Positions 8,150 through 16,962 of a stretch of 49,418 nucleotides of DNA are shown here, piece by piece (within the stretch, counting starts at the first letter, position 1; the number at the start of each line of letters is the position of its first letter). Source of the stretch: Bacillota bacterium (GTDB lineage Bacteria > Bacillota > Clostridia > Oscillospirales > CAG-382); contig JAKPGJ010000019.1 of NCBI GenBank assembly GCA_029550965.1, forward strand, positions 1 through 49,418. The letters run 5' to 3'. The notes beneath the pieces were generated by a model. That model did no database searches. It saw nothing but the letters and a program-made list of their open reading frames with translations, and had not been told where the DNA came from. The position numbers were made by a program, and so were the translations under genes.

Positions 8150-10376
8150 ATGAAAAGGAAAATTAATTTGAGTATATCGTTGAAATTAGTTGTTTATATC
8201 AGCGCGGTAATACTATTAATATGCTCATTTATTACATTGTTTGCTGCAATCGTTTGCGAGGATCTTCTGGTCGATGAAGCAAAAGAAACGTTGACCGAAA
8301 TCGCAAAAGGGGCGTCGAACACCGTTTCGGCAAAGGTTGACGCCAACTTCAACAGCCTAAAGATTCTGCTTAAAAACGACATATTCCTGGACCCGAAAGA
8401 GAACAGAGAAAAAATCATCGAGCTTCTGCGGGGTCAGATCAATAAAGACGGCTGCATTGATATGACCATCATTGATAAGGAAGGCAAATCCTTCTCGGTA
8501 AAGGATAAGGACAGAAACCTTTCCGACGAAGAGTATTTCCAAAAAAGCCATCAAAGGGCAGAAGTTCGCCACCGATCCGTTCTTCAAACCGGGAGAACAG
8601 GAAAAAATCATCATTTACGCCTATCCGTTTATCAATAACGACGGCGAGATTATCGGCGTTTTAACCGCCACGAAAAAAGCGTCCGAATTGTCGGATATGA
8701 TCAAGAACGTAAAATACAAATCCGGCAATACGTTCATTATTTCGAGTACATACACGACCATCGCGCATACCAATCCCGATAAGATTTCGGAAAACATCGT
8801 AGAGAAAGCGAAAGAAGATTCATCGCTCGAAGACCTTGCGAAAATCGAACAGGCAATGGTGGTCCAGGCGAGCGGCGTCGATACCTATAAAGAGAACGGC
8901 GAGACCAAATACATCGCGTACGCGAAGATTGACGGTACGACATGGGCGCTGGCGATCGACGTGCCTGAGAAGGACGTGACGGAAGCGGTTGAAAGCCTTG
9001 TAACCGTTTTGATTATCATCGGTATTTTCGGCCTTGCGCTCGGCATGTTTATCTCCGTATTTATCGCGCAGGGGTTCAAGAAGCCGATTAAAAGGTTAGT
9101 AAAGGTTTCCGAGCAGTACGCAAGAGGCAGATTCGATGTTGACGTAGACCTGAAACGAAGGGATGAGTTCGGAAAACTCGCCAGCAAGATGCAGCAAATC
9201 TGCGACAATATGAACGTGCTGATTCACAACATTCGCAGCGCTTCCAAAGAAGTCGCGTCGAGCGCGAAGCAGATTTCCGATTCGAGCATGATTCTTTCGC
9301 AGGGCGCGGCCGAGCAGGCAAGTTCGCTGGAAGAACTTTCGGCGACGATGGAAGAAATATCTTCCCAGACAAGGCTGAACGCCGAGTTCGCTGAGAACGC
9401 GAACCAGATTTCGAGCGAGGTGCAGAAGAAAGCCGAGCTCGGCACCGACCAGATGAACCTTATGCTGGGCGCGATGGAGGATATCAATCACTCTTCCGCC
9501 AATATCTCTCAGATTATCAAGGTGATCGAAGATATCGCGTTCCAGACCAATATCCTGGCGCTGAACGCCGCGATTGAGGCCGCAAGAGCCGGCGAATCCG
9601 GAAAAGGTTTTGCCGTCGTCGCCGAAGAAGTAAGAAATCTGGCGGTTCGGTGCGCGGAAGCGGCGCAGGAGACGAGCGAACTGATCGAAGCTTCGATGAT
9701 AAAAGTGCAGGACGGCGTCAAGATTGCGCAGGATACCGCCGATTACCTGAACATGATTGTCAACGACGTCTCGAAGGTTGCCGAGCTTGTAAGCAACATT
9801 TCCATCGCTTCCAACGAGCAGGCATCCGGCATCGCGCAGGTAAATCAGGGCATCATCGAGGTTTCCCGCGTCGTTCAGGAGAACTCGTCCACCTCTGAGG
9901 AAAGCGCGGCAGCAAGCCAGCAGCTTTCCGGACAGGCTGCGCTGCTGGACGAACAGATTGCGAAATTCAAACTCAAGGACGTCATCCCCGATATTCAGCA
10001 GTACGATTTGGATGAGTACGAGGACGACGAGATCGAGGAAGAAGACGAAGAAGACGAAGACGAGACCGACGTTGAGGCTTCCGAGGAAAGCGTTGCCGCC
10101 GAAGAAGCAGACGAAACCGGCAGTGACGCCGCGGTCGAAGCCGGCGCAGTCGAGGATTTCGGCGCAGAACCCGAGATTACTCTGAATGCCATCATCGCCG
10201 ATTCAGATAGCGAGAGCGGTATCGCGGACGAAGAAATTGAGCAGAGCAGCGACGCTGTCGATGCCGGCACGGACAACGCTGCGGTTTCGGAAGACGAGAC
10301 GGTCGAAACCGAACCGGCCTTTGAAGAAAACCCTGAAGACAACACGACTACGGACAACGAGGATATTAAAATTTAA
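8150..10376 (+). pseudogene. Methyl-accepting chemotaxis protein, frameshifted, acidic tail
   Basis: A second dCache chemoreceptor, paralogous to the one before it. The 5' part (8150-8638) encodes the first membrane segment and the start of the Cache domain; after EEYFQK it runs out of frame. Dropping one base from the A6 run at 8541-8546 restores [16 protein letters not shown] and joins it to the rest, giving about 741 residues. The 3' part (from about 8548; first internal start 8688) carries the rest of Cache, membrane segment 2, HAMP and a normal tip ([20 protein letters not shown]). The C-terminus is a 130-residue Asp/Glu-rich low-complexity tail. Either a true frameshift, a sequence error in the homopolymer, or slippage. 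A start at 8150 has GAAAGGCAG upstream. Confidence 0.88.
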
Positions 10377-10383
10377 AGGGAAA

Positions 10384-10430
10384 AAAGCAGAGAATTCTCA
10401 TTCATAATCTGAAAATTCTCTGCTTTACTT
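10384..10430 (+). terminator. 13-bp hairpin between the receptor gene and cheR
   Basis: Perfect arms 10384-10396 and 10414-10426 (AAAGCAGAGAATT and its complement) with a 17-nt loop, followed by ACTTT. It would end or attenuate the receptor transcript. It finishes only 15 nt before the cheR start codon, so it may also shape cheR translation. Confidence 0.65.
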
Positions 10431-10441
10431 TAAAAACTGGC

Positions 10442-11257
10442 ATGATTGAAATCACGGATAAAGAGTTTGAACAGCTTGTAAGTTTCATTAAGAAAAACTA
10501 CGGTATTCATATTAAGAAAGAAAAGCGTGCAATGCTGACCGGAAGGCTTTCCAGCACGCTAATCCAGCATGGATATAAGAGCTTTTCTGAGTTTTACGAA
10601 AAACTGATATCCGATGATTCCAAAGAAGCGATCACGACGCTTGTCAATCGGATAACAACCAATCATACCTATTTCATGCGAGAAAAAGACCATTTTGAGT
10701 ATTTTCAAAAAACGGTGCTTCCGTATCTGGAACAAACGATCAAAAACAAGGATTTAAGAATCTGGTGCGCGGCTTGCTCGACCGGCGAGGAGTCCTACAC
10801 GCTCGCGATGATTATCGACGAGTATTTCGGGGAAAGAAAAAGCGCCTGGGACACCAGGCTGCTCGCCACGGACATATCTGAAAGAGTGCTCAACATTGCG
10901 AAACAGGGCGTTTATGACAAGGAAAACGTTTCGGTTCTTCCGGCAAACTGGAGAATGGCCTATTTTAAGCCGTACGACAAAGACCGCTTTGTCGTCGCGG
11001 ACAGAATCAAAAACGACGTGATTTACCGGAAGTTCAATCTGATGGAGAAGGTTTTTCCGTTCAAGAAGAAGTTCCATGTTATATTCTGCCGAAACGTTAT
11101 GATATATTTTGATAACGAAACAAAAGAAGAACTGATACGGAAGTTTTACGACATATTGGAGGATGGCGGGTATCTTTTTATCGGTCATTCGGAGTCTATA
11201 TTACGAAGCGAGACGAATTTTAAATATGTTAAGCCGGCAATATACAGAAAAATGTAA
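10442..11257 (+). CDS. cheR: Chemotaxis protein methyltransferase CheR
   Basis: A 271-residue SAM-dependent enzyme that methylates glutamates on chemoreceptors. The N-terminal helical domain (about 1-75) is followed by the substrate region NRITTNHTYFMRE and the SAM-binding motif IWCAACSTGEESYTLAMI (about 100-120); later ATDISERVL and IFCRNVMIYFD match the family. Length is typical. No good Shine-Dalgarno sequence precedes the ATG, and a hairpin ends 15 nt upstream. cheB follows after 23 nt. None of the three receptors here ends in the Trp/Phe pentapeptide that tethers CheR in enterobacteria. Confidence 0.96.
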   Translation: MIEITDKEFEQLVSFIKKNYGIHIKKEKRAMLTGRLSSTLIQHGYKSFSEFYEKLISDDSKEAITTLVNRITTNHTYFMREKDHFEYFQKTVLPYLEQTIKNKDLRIWCAACSTGEESYTLAMIIDEYFGERKSAWDTRLLATDISERVLNIAKQGVYDKENVSVLPANWRMAYFKPYDKDRFVVADRIKNDVIYRKFNLMEKVFPFKKKFHVIFCRNVMIYFDNETKEELIRKFYDILEDGGYLFIGHSESILRSETNFKYVKPAIYRKM

Positions 11258-11280
11258 TTCCCCGTACGAGGTTCAATTCT

Positions 11281-12309
11281 ATGATTCAGCCTAAGAAAAA
11301 AATAAAAGTCCTAATCGTTGACGATTCGCTGCTTTTCCGAGAAATGCTGGCAAGAGGGCTTTCGGAAGATCCCCATATCGAGGTAGTCGGAAAAGCGGGT
11401 GACCCTTTTCAGGCAAAAGATATGATCGTCAATTTGCAGCCGGACGTTATGACCTGTGATATCGAAATGCCGAAGATGAACGGAATCGAGTTCATCCGGC
11501 AGCTTTTACCGCAGTATCCTATGCCTGTCATTATCGTCAGCGGAATCACGAACAAGGTTTTTGACGCCATGAACGCCGGCGCGGTCGATTACGTCGTTAA
11601 ACCGGACGAACATTCGACGGGCACCATGAAAAGCCTGCTCAATGAGCTGATAATAAAAATTAAAACCGCGCCGCTCGCGAAAATACAACAGCGCAGGCTG
11701 AAAAGCATCGTCTCGGTTCCCAAAAGCGCGAAGTTTGACACAAAGAAGGTTATCTTTATCGGGGCGTCCACCGGCGGTACGGAAGCGATTTTTACAGTTC
11801 TCAAGAATTTGCCGCCGAATATACCGGGAATCGTAATTGTTCAGCATATTCCGCCCGTTTTCTCAAGAATGTTTGCCGAACGGATGAACACACAGACGTC
11901 ACTGACCGTGGTTGAGTCCGCAGGCGACGAAATCATTGAGCCCGGCAAAGTGTTTATCGCGCCCGGCAGCAGGCATTTGAAGGTAAAAAAATCCGGAGAC
12001 AAGTATAAAACCGAAGTATTTGAGGGCGAAAAAGTAAACGGTCACTGTCCTTCGGTCGACGTGCTGTTCTACTCGGCCGCGGAAGTGTGCGGGAAAAACG
12101 CGGTCGGCGTTATTCTGACCGGCATGGGGCAGGACGGCGCCAAGGGGCTGCTGGAGATGAAGCGGCAGGGCGCGCACACAATCGGGCAGGACGAAAAGAC
12201 CTCTATTGTTTACGGCATGCCGAAGGCGGCGTTCGAAATAGGTGCGGTTGATAAACAGTTGGATTTGGATTCCATAGCCGGAGAAATAATCAAGGCAGTT
12301 TCAATATAA
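11281..12309 (+). CDS. cheB: Chemotaxis response regulator protein-glutamate methylesterase CheB
   Basis: A 342-residue enzyme that removes receptor methyl groups, or deamidates, when phosphorylated by CheA. Residues 1-120 are a receiver domain ([14 protein letters not shown], phospho-Asp in [12 protein letters not shown]). The esterase domain fills about 150-342: catalytic Ser in [12 protein letters not shown], His in [18 protein letters not shown] and Asp in [14 protein letters not shown]. All three catalytic segments are intact. It lies directly after cheR, so the adaptation enzymes form a pair separated from cheYAW by two receptor genes. Confidence 0.97.
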   Translation: MIQPKKKIKVLIVDDSLLFREMLARGLSEDPHIEVVGKAGDPFQAKDMIVNLQPDVMTCDIEMPKMNGIEFIRQLLPQYPMPVIIVSGITNKVFDAMNAGAVDYVVKPDEHSTGTMKSLLNELIIKIKTAPLAKIQQRRLKSIVSVPKSAKFDTKKVIFIGASTGGTEAIFTVLKNLPPNIPGIVIVQHIPPVFSRMFAERMNTQTSLTVVESAGDEIIEPGKVFIAPGSRHLKVKKSGDKYKTEVFEGEKVNGHCPSVDVLFYSAAEVCGKNAVGVILTGMGQDGAKGLLEMKRQGAHTIGQDEKTSIVYGMPKAAFEIGAVDKQLDLDSIAGEIIKAVSI

Positions 12310-12325
12310 AAAGCGGAGGTTATCC

Positions 12326-14158
12326 ATGAAAGGAAAAGTTAGATTAGGCAATAGGATTCTATTGTTTGTTTCCCTTATATTTATTATCGCGATGGGTTTA
12401 ATTCTAAACATGACCGTTAAGATGATTTCGAATTACAATAACAGCGTAATTTCGGAAGAAGTGAAAAACGGCGTCACCGTATTGGCAAAAAAGGTGGAAA
12501 GTCTTCAGGAATCATCGGCGGGATTCGCGCAGCTGGCCGCCGACGACCAGGAGATTTCGGCGGCTATCCAAAACTCCGATGCCGGCAAACTTGACAGCTA
12601 CGCAAAAAATATCCATAACAGCACGAAAACCGATTTTGTCATCTTTACCGATAAAGACGGACGGTTCGTCGCCGGCGTGGGTCAGAAAAGCAACTCCAGC
12701 AATTTAAGGATTAACCCGGTTGTCGAAAAAGCGCTGAAGGGAGATATCATCACTACGGTTGAGTCCGCCATAACAGCGCATTTTTCCGCTCTGACCGCGG
12801 CGCCTGTTAAGGATTCAAACGGTACGGTTGCGGGCGTCGTAATAATAGGCTATCTGCTTGATAATCAAAGCATTATCGACGATATAAGCCATCAGGTTGA
12901 AACAGACGTCACGATTTTTCAGGGAAATACCAGAATCAACACCACGATTGAAAAAGACGGCGTCCGTCAGGTCGGAACTCAGCTTTCGGAAGCGGTAACG
13001 AAAGTCGTTATCGAAGAAGGCAAAGACTATGACGGCAAAGCGGACATACTTGGCAGCGAGTACTTATGTTCCTACCGCCCGCTGAAAAATCATAACGGCG
13101 ATATTGTGGGCGTATTGTTCGCCGGCAAGTCCATGGAAACAGTAAAACAGCTGGCAAGAAACATCTATATGGCTTCCTGGACGGTCGCAGCAATTACAAT
13201 AATCGTCATTTTAGTCGGCTTAATCCTGTATCTAAGAAACGTGGTAACCAAGCCGCTGAAGAAGGTTGTCAGCGCCGCCGAGACGATTTCAGAAGGCGTG
13301 CTTGACGTTCAAATCGACGTAAAGAGCAAAAACGAGATCGGAATACTGGCAGACGCGTTTACAAAAATGGCGGACAAGCTGAACGATCTGATCCGTCAGG
13401 TTTCGGAATCCTCCGACAGAGTCGCGGCGGCTTCCAAAGACATTGCATCCTCCAGCGTTACGTTGTCGGAAGGATCGGCCGAACAGGCGGCTACCATGCA
13501 GGAGTTAAGCGCGTCCTCCATGGAAGTTTTGTCCATGACGCAAAACAACGACGAGAACGCGAAGAACGCTTCGAAATTGTCTGAGGCGGTTAAAGACAGG
13601 TGCACCGAAGGCAATGAGAAGATGAAAGAACTGCTGAAAGCCATGGAAGGCATCAACGCTTCCTCAAAGAAGATATCCAAAATTATAAAGGTAATAGACG
13701 AAATTGCCTACCAGACAAACCTTTTAGCCCTCAACGCGGCGGTGGAAGCGGTGCAGGCCGGTCAGTACGGAAAAGGTTTTGCGGTTGTCGCGGATAACGT
13801 AAAACGGCTTGCCGACAAATCGGCGAAAGCCGCAAAAGAGATTTCCCAGATTATCGAAGAGTCCGTCGTCAACGCGGAAAGCGGAACCGAATTGGCAAAC
13901 GAGACCGCAAGCATCCTTGCAGAGATTTTCGAGAACATCAATGAAGTAAACGTCATGGTCAACGACATTTCAAGAGCCACCACAGAACAGTCGGTCGGCA
14001 TTTCCCAGATGAATACCGCAATCGAGCGAATCGCAAATATTCTGCAGTCTTATTCCTCTATGGTGGAAGAAAGCTCGGCTGCCAGCGCGAAGCTCTCCGA
14101 ACAGGCGGATCTGATGAAACAGCAGGTATCGTTATTTAAGCTACGGGAGCAGGAATAG
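12326..14158 (+). CDS. Methyl-accepting chemotaxis protein with divergent signalling tip
   Basis: A 610-residue receptor. Membrane segments lie near residues 12-33 and 278-300 around an extracellular Cache region of the Cache_3-Cache_2 kind ([14 protein letters not shown], later [20 protein letters not shown]), then HAMP and the signalling coil. The hairpin tip reads [20 protein letters not shown] and [10 protein letters not shown], where typical receptors have EAARAGE and [10 protein letters not shown]. Several residues that contact CheA/CheW or partner dimers are thus changed. It ends shortly after the coil (FKLREQE), without the charged tails of the other two. An AGCGGAGG site precedes the ATG, 16 nt after cheB, so it shares the cheRB unit. 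Confidence 0.93.
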   Translation: MKGKVRLGNRILLFVSLIFIIAMGLILNMTVKMISNYNNSVISEEVKNGVTVLAKKVESLQESSAGFAQLAADDQEISAAIQNSDAGKLDSYAKNIHNSTKTDFVIFTDKDGRFVAGVGQKSNSSNLRINPVVEKALKGDIITTVESAITAHFSALTAAPVKDSNGTVAGVVIIGYLLDNQSIIDDISHQVETDVTIFQGNTRINTTIEKDGVRQVGTQLSEAVTKVVIEEGKDYDGKADILGSEYLCSYRPLKNHNGDIVGVLFAGKSMETVKQLARNIYMASWTVAAITIIVILVGLILYLRNVVTKPLKKVVSAAETISEGVLDVQIDVKSKNEIGILADAFTKMADKLNDLIRQVSESSDRVAAASKDIASSSVTLSEGSAEQAATMQELSASSMEVLSMTQNNDENAKNASKLSEAVKDRCTEGNEKMKELLKAMEGINASSKKISKIIKVIDEIAYQTNLLALNAAVEAVQAGQYGKGFAVVADNVKRLADKSAKAAKEISQIIEESVVNAESGTELANETASILAEIFENINEVNVMVNDISRATTEQSVGISQMNTAIERIANILQSYSSMVEESSAASAKLSEQADLMKQQVSLFKLREQE

Positions 14159-14220
14159 CTTGATATCGCATGCTGCCGATAGGATTGTTTGCGCTTTTTT
14201 GAAGACTTGTAACAAATTTG

Positions 14221-14281
14221 CCTTTCAACGTGTATTATGTTATTAAATTGAGAAATTTATAGCATTTTACACGTTGAAAGG
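14221..14281 (+). promoter_or_regulatory. Long inverted repeat overlapping a ribosome-binding site
   Basis: Arms CCTTTCAACGTGTA (14221-14234) and TACACGTTGAAAGG (14268-14281) are exact complements over 14 bp with a 33-nt AT-rich centre. The right arm contains the first part of the AAAGGAGG ribosome site of the small gene at 14291. If transcribed, the stem would hide that site; as DNA, it is a two-site operator. No T-run follows, so it is not a standard terminator. Confidence 0.6.
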
Positions 14282-14290
14282 AGGCAACTT

Positions 14291-14494
14291 ATGAGCAACT
14301 GCAACAGACGGCAACAGATAGAAAACCCGAATTCAGTAACGCTGAACGGAAGAAATATTGAACGAGAACGGCAGCGGAAAAGGAATGCCGCCTGCGAGCG
14401 TTTTCTGATATGCAGGGATTTCGGTTTCATTGGAGATACAAGGATTTTGGACTGTGTAGTAGTTAGAAGATGCAACCGAAGGTGTAGGTTCTAA
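14291..14494 (+). CDS. Cys- and Arg-rich small protein of unknown function
   Basis: A 67-residue protein that I do not recognise. It has six cysteines (near residues 4, 35, 41, 54, 60 and 64) and many arginines, including the C-terminal run VVVRRCNRRCRF. No signal peptide or membrane segment is seen. The ATG has one of the best ribosome sites in the window (AAAGGAGG, 9 nt upstream), partly within the right arm of a 14-bp inverted repeat, which argues that it is really translated and regulated. It lies between a chemoreceptor and a diguanylate cyclase whose start is 26 nt downstream. A spore-coat-like or metal-binding role is conceivable but unsupported. Confidence 0.6.
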   Translation: MSNCNRRQQIENPNSVTLNGRNIERERQRKRNAACERFLICRDFGFIGDTRILDCVVVRRCNRRCRF

Positions 14495-14520
14495 ACGGTC
14501 ATAAGCATAGAGGTTAAAAA

Positions 14521-15714
14521 ATGTTCAGGAGTTTAAAGGGTATCTTTGCATTGGACGAACCAGTTGACAGGGACGAGTTCACTGTTTACGAAATCAAGAT
14601 CAACTTAAATCGATCAAAATACTTTTCGGTCGCTTTTTTTCTATTAGATATTTTGGTGGTCATAATTTCCTTTATCAGCAGAGGAAATAGTTTCTTTCAA
14701 ATGCCGGCGGTTTTATATCTTGGCATGTATGTCACGCTGCTGGCAACCATGCCGGTTTTTTACGCCGTATTTGTGAAATATGAGAAAAACATAGCGAAAA
14801 ATATAAAAAAATTATCGGCGGCAGGCACGCTTTTCGCCGTATTTATGCTGGTATGGTGCGCGGCGATTTCGCTGCTCGACCAGCTTTCCTCCGGTCAGAT
14901 CATCATCTATGTCGGCTCCGCTACCATTTTCGCAGTAACCTCTTATATACGCCCGACGAAGATGCTGATTATCTATTCCACGGTGCACGCCTTGTTTTTA
15001 ATTGCGCTTCCGTATCTCCAGCACGACCCGAAATCGATATTCGGCAACGCGATCAACAGCACGTTGTACATAGCGCTCGCTTGGCTCATCAGCTTTATGC
15101 GGTATAAAGGCTTGATCGAGGATTTCAACAACCGCAAAAAGATTGAGATGCAGGCCGAAGAATTGAACCGCATCAACCAGGAACTCAAAAGATTGTCGCT
15201 TATGGATAGTTTAACCGGCGTTTTCAATAGGTTTATGTTCGAAGCAAAGCTTAACGAAGACTGGGAGGAGTGCAGGAATCGCTCTGTTCCGCTCGCGCTG
15301 ATTATTATAGACGTCGATTTCTTTAAGAAAATAAACGACAATTACGGTCATCAGGAAGGGGATAAGTGCCTTAAAAAAATCTCCGAAATTCTCAAAGACA
15401 GCGTAAAAGACTGGACGAATCTGATTGCGCGGTATGGCGGCGATGAGTTCGTGATATTGATTCCCGGAATGGATCAAATAACGGTTTCTGAAATCGCGGA
15501 AGAAATACGCAAAAGAGTGGAGGAGAGCCGCATTCCGCATCAGTATTCGCCCGTTTCGGAATATGTTACAATCAGCGTTGGCGCCTGCAGCGTCATACCT
15601 TCCGATTCCATAACCATCACCAATTTTATCAAATACGCGGACGACGCGCTGTATGAGGCAAAGAGAGCGCGCAACAGCCACCGCATCGCCGTATTTGAGA
15701 GGATATATACATAA
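14521..15714 (+). CDS. Membrane diguanylate cyclase (GGDEF)
   Basis: A 397-residue enzyme predicted to make cyclic di-GMP from two GTP. The N-terminal 195 residues hold about six membrane segments (near 35-55, 63-85, 103-121, 127-143, 148-166, 181-194), a MASE-like sensor of unknown stimulus. A short coiled coil (200-226) leads to the GGDEF domain, with the canonical GGDEF at 306-310 in ARYGGDEFVILI, so activity is likely. The product-inhibition I-site (RxxD) is not present; the corresponding residues are DWTN, so allosteric feedback is probably lost. An AGAGG site lies before the ATG. With the HD-GYP gene at 1466, it flanks the chemotaxis cluster. Confidence 0.93.
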   Translation: MFRSLKGIFALDEPVDRDEFTVYEIKINLNRSKYFSVAFFLLDILVVIISFISRGNSFFQMPAVLYLGMYVTLLATMPVFYAVFVKYEKNIAKNIKKLSAAGTLFAVFMLVWCAAISLLDQLSSGQIIIYVGSATIFAVTSYIRPTKMLIIYSTVHALFLIALPYLQHDPKSIFGNAINSTLYIALAWLISFMRYKGLIEDFNNRKKIEMQAEELNRINQELKRLSLMDSLTGVFNRFMFEAKLNEDWEECRNRSVPLALIIIDVDFFKKINDNYGHQEGDKCLKKISEILKDSVKDWTNLIARYGGDEFVILIPGMDQITVSEIAEEIRKRVEESRIPHQYSPVSEYVTISVGACSVIPSDSITITNFIKYADDALYEAKRARNSHRIAVFERIYT

Positions 15715-15727
15715 TACGGAAAAATCA

Positions 15728-15766
15728 GAGCGGTCCATGGTCCTTTCTGGATTGCTCTTTTTATTT
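15728..15766 (+). terminator. Rho-independent terminator after the GGDEF gene
   Basis: Stem 15728-15738 with 15749-15759 (11 bp including two G-T pairs), followed by TTTTTATTTT. It ends the diguanylate cyclase transcript. Confidence 0.8.
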
Positions 15767-15792
15767 TACGCCGGTTCGGCGCGCGCAGGAAA

Positions 15793-15879
15793 ATGATATT
15801 GAAAACAGTTGACGAAGCGGCGGAAAAGCTGTATGATAAACATAACGCCAAAAGCGGCGAATTCCTTGATGCGGCGTGA
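15793..15879 (+). CDS. Possible 28-residue small ORF coupled to the DUF1294 gene
   Basis: ATG at 15793 with AGGAA about 3 nt upstream, 28 codons (starting MILKTVDEAAEKLYDKHN), stop TGA at 15877-15879. Its stop overlaps a GTG start of the next gene at 15876. It may be a leader peptide, or the tail of a decayed gene. No homology is recognised, and short spacing to the ribosome site makes translation uncertain. Confidence 0.3.
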   Translation: MILKTVDEAAEKLYDKHNAKSGEFLDAA

Positions 15880-16172
15880 GTTTGCGCGATATGAAGTATT
15901 TTTACTGCTATCTGATATTTATATCTTTCTTATCCGTTCTCATAACCTGTTACGACAAATTCGCTTCTAAGAAAATCAAAAAGCACCGCGCGCCGGAAGC
16001 AGTGCTGTTTTTACTTGCCGCGTTCGGCGGCTCGGCGGCAATGCTTTTTACAATGCTGGCGATTCGGCACAAAACAAAGCACAAACGGTTTATGCTCGGC
16101 ATACCGCTGATTATGCTGGCGCAGGCGGCGCTGATTTTCATAGCATATCGGAATCATTACTGGGAGTTTTAG
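15876..16172 (+). CDS. DUF1294 family small membrane protein
   Basis: A 98-residue integral membrane protein of the DUF1294 family, function unknown. It has about three membrane segments (near 10-24, 40-60, 73-92) and the family signature YDKFAS, then APEAVLFLLAAFGGSAA and RHKTKHKRF. The start may be GTG at 15876, overlapping a small upstream ORF, or ATG at 15891; the second has GTGAG 10 nt upstream and loses only five residues. An esterase gene begins 10 nt after its stop, so the two are likely co-transcribed. Confidence 0.85.
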   Translation: MSLRDMKYFYCYLIFISFLSVLITCYDKFASKKIKKHRAPEAVLFLLAAFGGSAAMLFTMLAIRHKTKHKRFMLGIPLIMLAQAALIFIAYRNHYWEF

Positions 16173-16182
16173 AGGGAAAATT

Positions 16183-16845
16183 ATGGCAGCGATAACCGAA
16201 GTCAGGCAGTTTAAGAATTTGCAGTATATCATCCGGTATCCGGATCATTTCGATAAGGCGAAGAAATACCCGGCCATCCTGCTGCTGCACGGAGCGGGGA
16301 GCCGGGGGAAGGATATCGGCATCCTGAAAAACTTCGTTCTGCTCAGAAAAATGCCGGAAGATTCGCCTTTTGTCGCGATACTGCCGCAGTGCTTCGCGGT
16401 GACCTGGTTTGAGATTTTCGAGCAGTTAATCGAGTTTGCCGGCGCGATGCGCGGTCTTGACTTTGTGGACGAAGACCGGTTTTATTTAACCGGATACAGC
16501 ATGGGCGGATACGCGACCTGGGAGCTGGCGATGGTCAGGCCGGAATGGTTCGCGGCGATTGTTCCGATTTGCGGCGGCGGAATGCGCTGGAACGCCGAAA
16601 GGCTCAAAAATGTTCCGGTTTGGGCTTTTCACGGCGCGCAGGACGAGATTGTCCATATCGGCGAGAGCATCGATATGGTCAACGCGGTGAACCGCTGCGG
16701 CGGAAATGCGAAGCTGACCGTTTATGCGCGCGCCGCCCACGACTGCTGGACCGAAACCTACTCCAATCCGGACGTATATCAGTGGTTGTTAAGCTGCGCC
16801 AAACCGAAGGACGAACTAAAAAAACCGCCGGCGACAGAAATCTAA
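16183..16845 (+). CDS. Alpha/beta hydrolase, phospholipase/carboxylesterase type
   Basis: A 220-residue cytoplasmic serine hydrolase of the dienelactone hydrolase/esterase fold. The oxyanion region is LLLHGAGSRGKD (34-44), the nucleophile Ser106 lies in GYSMGGYATWEL, the acid is Asp154 in FHGAQDEIVH, and the base is His186 in AAHDCW. No signal peptide is seen. This group cleaves small esters or peptides; the substrate cannot be predicted. The ATG has a GAGGG site and lies 10 nt after the DUF1294 gene. Confidence 0.88.
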   Translation: MAAITEVRQFKNLQYIIRYPDHFDKAKKYPAILLLHGAGSRGKDIGILKNFVLLRKMPEDSPFVAILPQCFAVTWFEIFEQLIEFAGAMRGLDFVDEDRFYLTGYSMGGYATWELAMVRPEWFAAIVPICGGGMRWNAERLKNVPVWAFHGAQDEIVHIGESIDMVNAVNRCGGNAKLTVYARAAHDCWTETYSNPDVYQWLLSCAKPKDELKKPPATEI

Positions 16846-16862
16846 AAAAACAATAGAAAAAA

Positions 16863-16892
16863 CCTCCTATGGATGACATAGGAGGGATTTTT
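16863..16892 (+). terminator. Terminator between convergent genes
   Basis: Stem CCTCCTATG (16863-16871) with CATAGGAGG (16877-16885) and a GATTTTTATT tail; A-rich sequence on the left lets it also work on the minus strand. It separates the esterase and the convergent SGNH hydrolase gene. Confidence 0.82.
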
Positions 16893-16962
16893 ATTGCGGC
16901 GGAAATCAAAAAGAACGCCAAGCGGTCCGCTTTCCTTTCCGGGTTATGGCTTTTTCGAGCCG

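Noticed and set aside
9995-10357. Ser-rich minus-strand frame opposite the acidic receptor tail.
   Set aside because: Reflects reverse reading of Asp/Glu codons; not a gene.
14171-14181. Another GCCGATA flagellar-sigma -10 match after the third receptor.
   Set aside because: No TAAA at the expected distance upstream.
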